Positions 5,537 through 6,303 of a stretch of 6,303 nucleotides of DNA are shown here, one piece after another. The first letter of the stretch is position 1, and each line of letters begins with the position of its first letter. Location of the stretch: NCBI GenBank assembly GCA_014796735.1, contig JAAVIG010000180.1, forward strand, positions 1-6,303, read 5' to 3'. This DNA is from Oscillospiraceae bacterium (GTDB lineage: Bacteria; Bacillota; Clostridia; Oscillospirales; Ruminococcaceae). The notes under the pieces were generated by a model, which saw only the letters and a list, made by a program, of their open reading frames with translations, did not search any database and was not told where the DNA came from. A program made the position numbers and the translations under genes.

Positions 5537-6091
5537 ATGGTTTTATTGATAGTTGACACCCAAAAAATGATTGTAAACGAAAAACTATATAATTTTGAGC
5601 AGTTTGTAAAAAACGTTAAAGCACTTATAAAAGCCGCAAGAGAAAACAGCGTCGAAGTAATTTATGTAAGGCATGACAACGGAAAAGACGGCGAGCTCAC
5701 AAAAGGCAAGGACGGATTTAAAAAATAAAAAAAATTTCAACCGCTTGAAACCGAACGGGTATTTGACAAAACCGTAAACAGCCCTTTTAAAGAAAGCGGA
5801 CTGACCGAGTATTTAAGGGGCAAGGGCGAAAATACCGTAATTATTGCGGGACTGCAAACGGATTACTGCATTGACGCCACCGTGAAATGCGGCTTCGAGC
5901 ACGGCTTTGATATAATTGTTCCCGCTTATGCAAACTCCACTGTTGACAATGAATTTATGTCGGGCGAAGAAGCTTACCGATATTACAACCAATTTATCTG
6001 GGATAAACGATACGCAAAAGCTGTTGATATTTGCGAAACAATTGAAATTATGAAAAACTCGAATCAAAAAAAAAAAAAAAACGGTAAATAA
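5537..6091 (+). pseudogene. Isochorismatase-like cysteine hydrolase interrupted by an in-frame TAA at codon 64
   Basis: The reading frame starts at a well-placed ATG (GGAGGG ending 5 nt before it) and encodes an isochorismatase-superfamily hydrolase: MVLLIVDTQ with catalytic D7, then VEVIYVRHDNG. It hits TAA at 5726-5728. The same frame then continues without a shift and encodes the rest: FQPLETERVFDKTVNSPF with K78, GLQTDYCIDAT with C111, and VDNEFMSGEEAYRYYN, ending at 6091. The Asp-Lys-Cys triad is therefore intact but split across the stop. Homologues as I recall them have a GF-x-IYEEF-like stretch here, so the stop replaces a Tyr codon (TAT/TAC to TAA) within an A-rich tract, GGATTTAAAAAATAAAAAAA. 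An ATG at 5882 lies after C111 and cannot rescue activity. Substrates of this family vary widely. A sequencing or assembly error is a real alternative. Probably co-transcribed with bsh, 39 nt upstream. Confidence 0.8.
6066..6081 (+). repeat. Poly-A tract of 16
   Basis: Sixteen consecutive A residues lie in the last codons of the hydrolase frame, encoding a Lys run just before the stop. The tract sits 12 nt before the next gene's ATG. Runs this long are prone to slippage in replication, transcription and sequencing. Losing one A would carry the frame past the TAA at 6089; gaining one would stop it earlier at a TAA just after CGG. Confidence 0.95.
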
Positions 6092-6093
6092 AA

Positions 6094-6303
6094 ATGAATA
6101 TTTTGTTTAAAGAGATAACCAACGATAATGTTATGAATATTTGTCGATTAAGCGTTTTTGATAGTCAATCGCATTTTGTCGCACCCAATTCCATCAGCTT
6201 GGCCGAGGCTTACGCTTCAAGGAACGAAAATATATTTGCGGCACCTTTCGGAATATACGACAGCGATACTCTTATCGGCTTTATCATGATAGGCTATGAT
6301 GCC
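6094..6303 (+). CDS. GNAT family N-acetyltransferase, N-terminal part (polyamine acetyltransferase-like); 3' end outside window
   Basis: The open frame runs from the ATG at 6094 to the window edge, 70 codons. Visible features are LFKEITNDNVMNICRL (4-19), FVAPNSISLAEAYA (28-41) and PFGIYDSDTLIGFIMIGYD (51-69). This order is typical of GNAT proteins related to spermine/spermidine acetyltransferases such as BltD: an N-terminal strand and helix, the VAPN-x-x-S-x-AEA helix, then the strand pair with IG-F. The acetyl-CoA-binding Q/RxxGxG/A loop lies beyond the window, so the enzyme cannot be fully verified and the substrate is a guess. No Shine-Dalgarno sequence is visible; poly-A and ACGGTAAATAAA precede the ATG. 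The upstream frame stops 2 nt before it, suggesting translation by coupling. Confidence 0.8.
   Translation, partial: MNILFKEITNDNVMNICRLSVFDSQSHFVAPNSISLAEAYASRNENIFAAPFGIYDSDTLIGFIMIGYDA

Noticed and set aside
5700..5760. Frameshift as the cause of the broken hydrolase
   Set aside because: Both halves lie in the same frame and the expected number of residues is kept, so the lesion is a stop codon by substitution.
5813..6067. Minus-strand reading frame opposite the hydrolase C-terminal part
   Set aside because: It is antisense to sequence with clear isochorismatase-family motifs and has no supporting start signals.
5882..6091. Independent small gene downstream of the interrupted hydrolase
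   Set aside because: It is in the same frame as the hydrolase start and encodes its C-terminal third, after the catalytic Cys111. It has no clear ribosome binding site and is a pseudogene remnant.

Overview
The window looks like a chromosomal segment of a gut-associated Clostridia (Firmicutes/Bacillota) bacterium, plausibly Ruminococcaceae- or Lachnospiraceae-like. The evidence is moderate GC, A-rich AGGAG-type ribosome binding sites, sigma-A-like promoters, a lipoprotein endo-galactanase and a bile salt hydrolase closely resembling Gram-positive enzymes. No phage, IS or plasmid gene is visible. Genus cannot be fixed from the sequence alone.

Layout. 1-349 (minus): 5' part of a CE2-like carbohydrate esterase, cut by the window edge. 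525-1424 (plus): an atypical/extended SDR NAD(P)-binding protein with its own promoter and an intrinsic terminator. 1425-1833: a non-coding convergent intergenic region full of structure. It holds the SDR terminator, a candidate promoter embedded in it, a regularly spaced array of hairpins each exposing GGA in the loop, two further hairpins, and a GC hairpin followed by a T-run. 1834-3840 (minus): a secreted lipoprotein GH53 endo-beta-1,4-galactanase with an Ig-like domain and a C-terminal carbohydrate-binding-like module. It has a near-consensus promoter, and a perfect 15-bp palindrome sits over the predicted transcription start. 3997-6303 (plus): a promoter followed by closely packed genes: tadA (tRNA adenosine deaminase), bsh (bile salt hydrolase), an isochorismatase-like cysteine hydrolase broken by an in-frame stop, and the start of a GNAT acetyltransferase (polyamine-acetyltransferase-like).

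How the parts fit. The galactanase and the CE2-like esterase point to pectin side-chain or hemicellulose use, and bsh points to life in bile. The tadA-bsh-hydrolase-acetyltransferase series is probably one transcript, because gaps are 22, 39 and 2 nt and no terminator is visible between them. Its members share no obvious pathway.

The most unusual part is 1514-1820. Four hairpins have GGA in the loop at 34-35 nt spacing and different but self-complementary arms. One carries the exact core ACAAGGATGT of the CsrA/RsmA binding consensus. With the promoter-like sequence upstream and the terminator downstream, this could be a roughly 300-nt CsrB/RsmZ-like decoy RNA. The main competing explanation is a dispersed extragenic palindromic repeat. 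The sequence alone does not decide between them.
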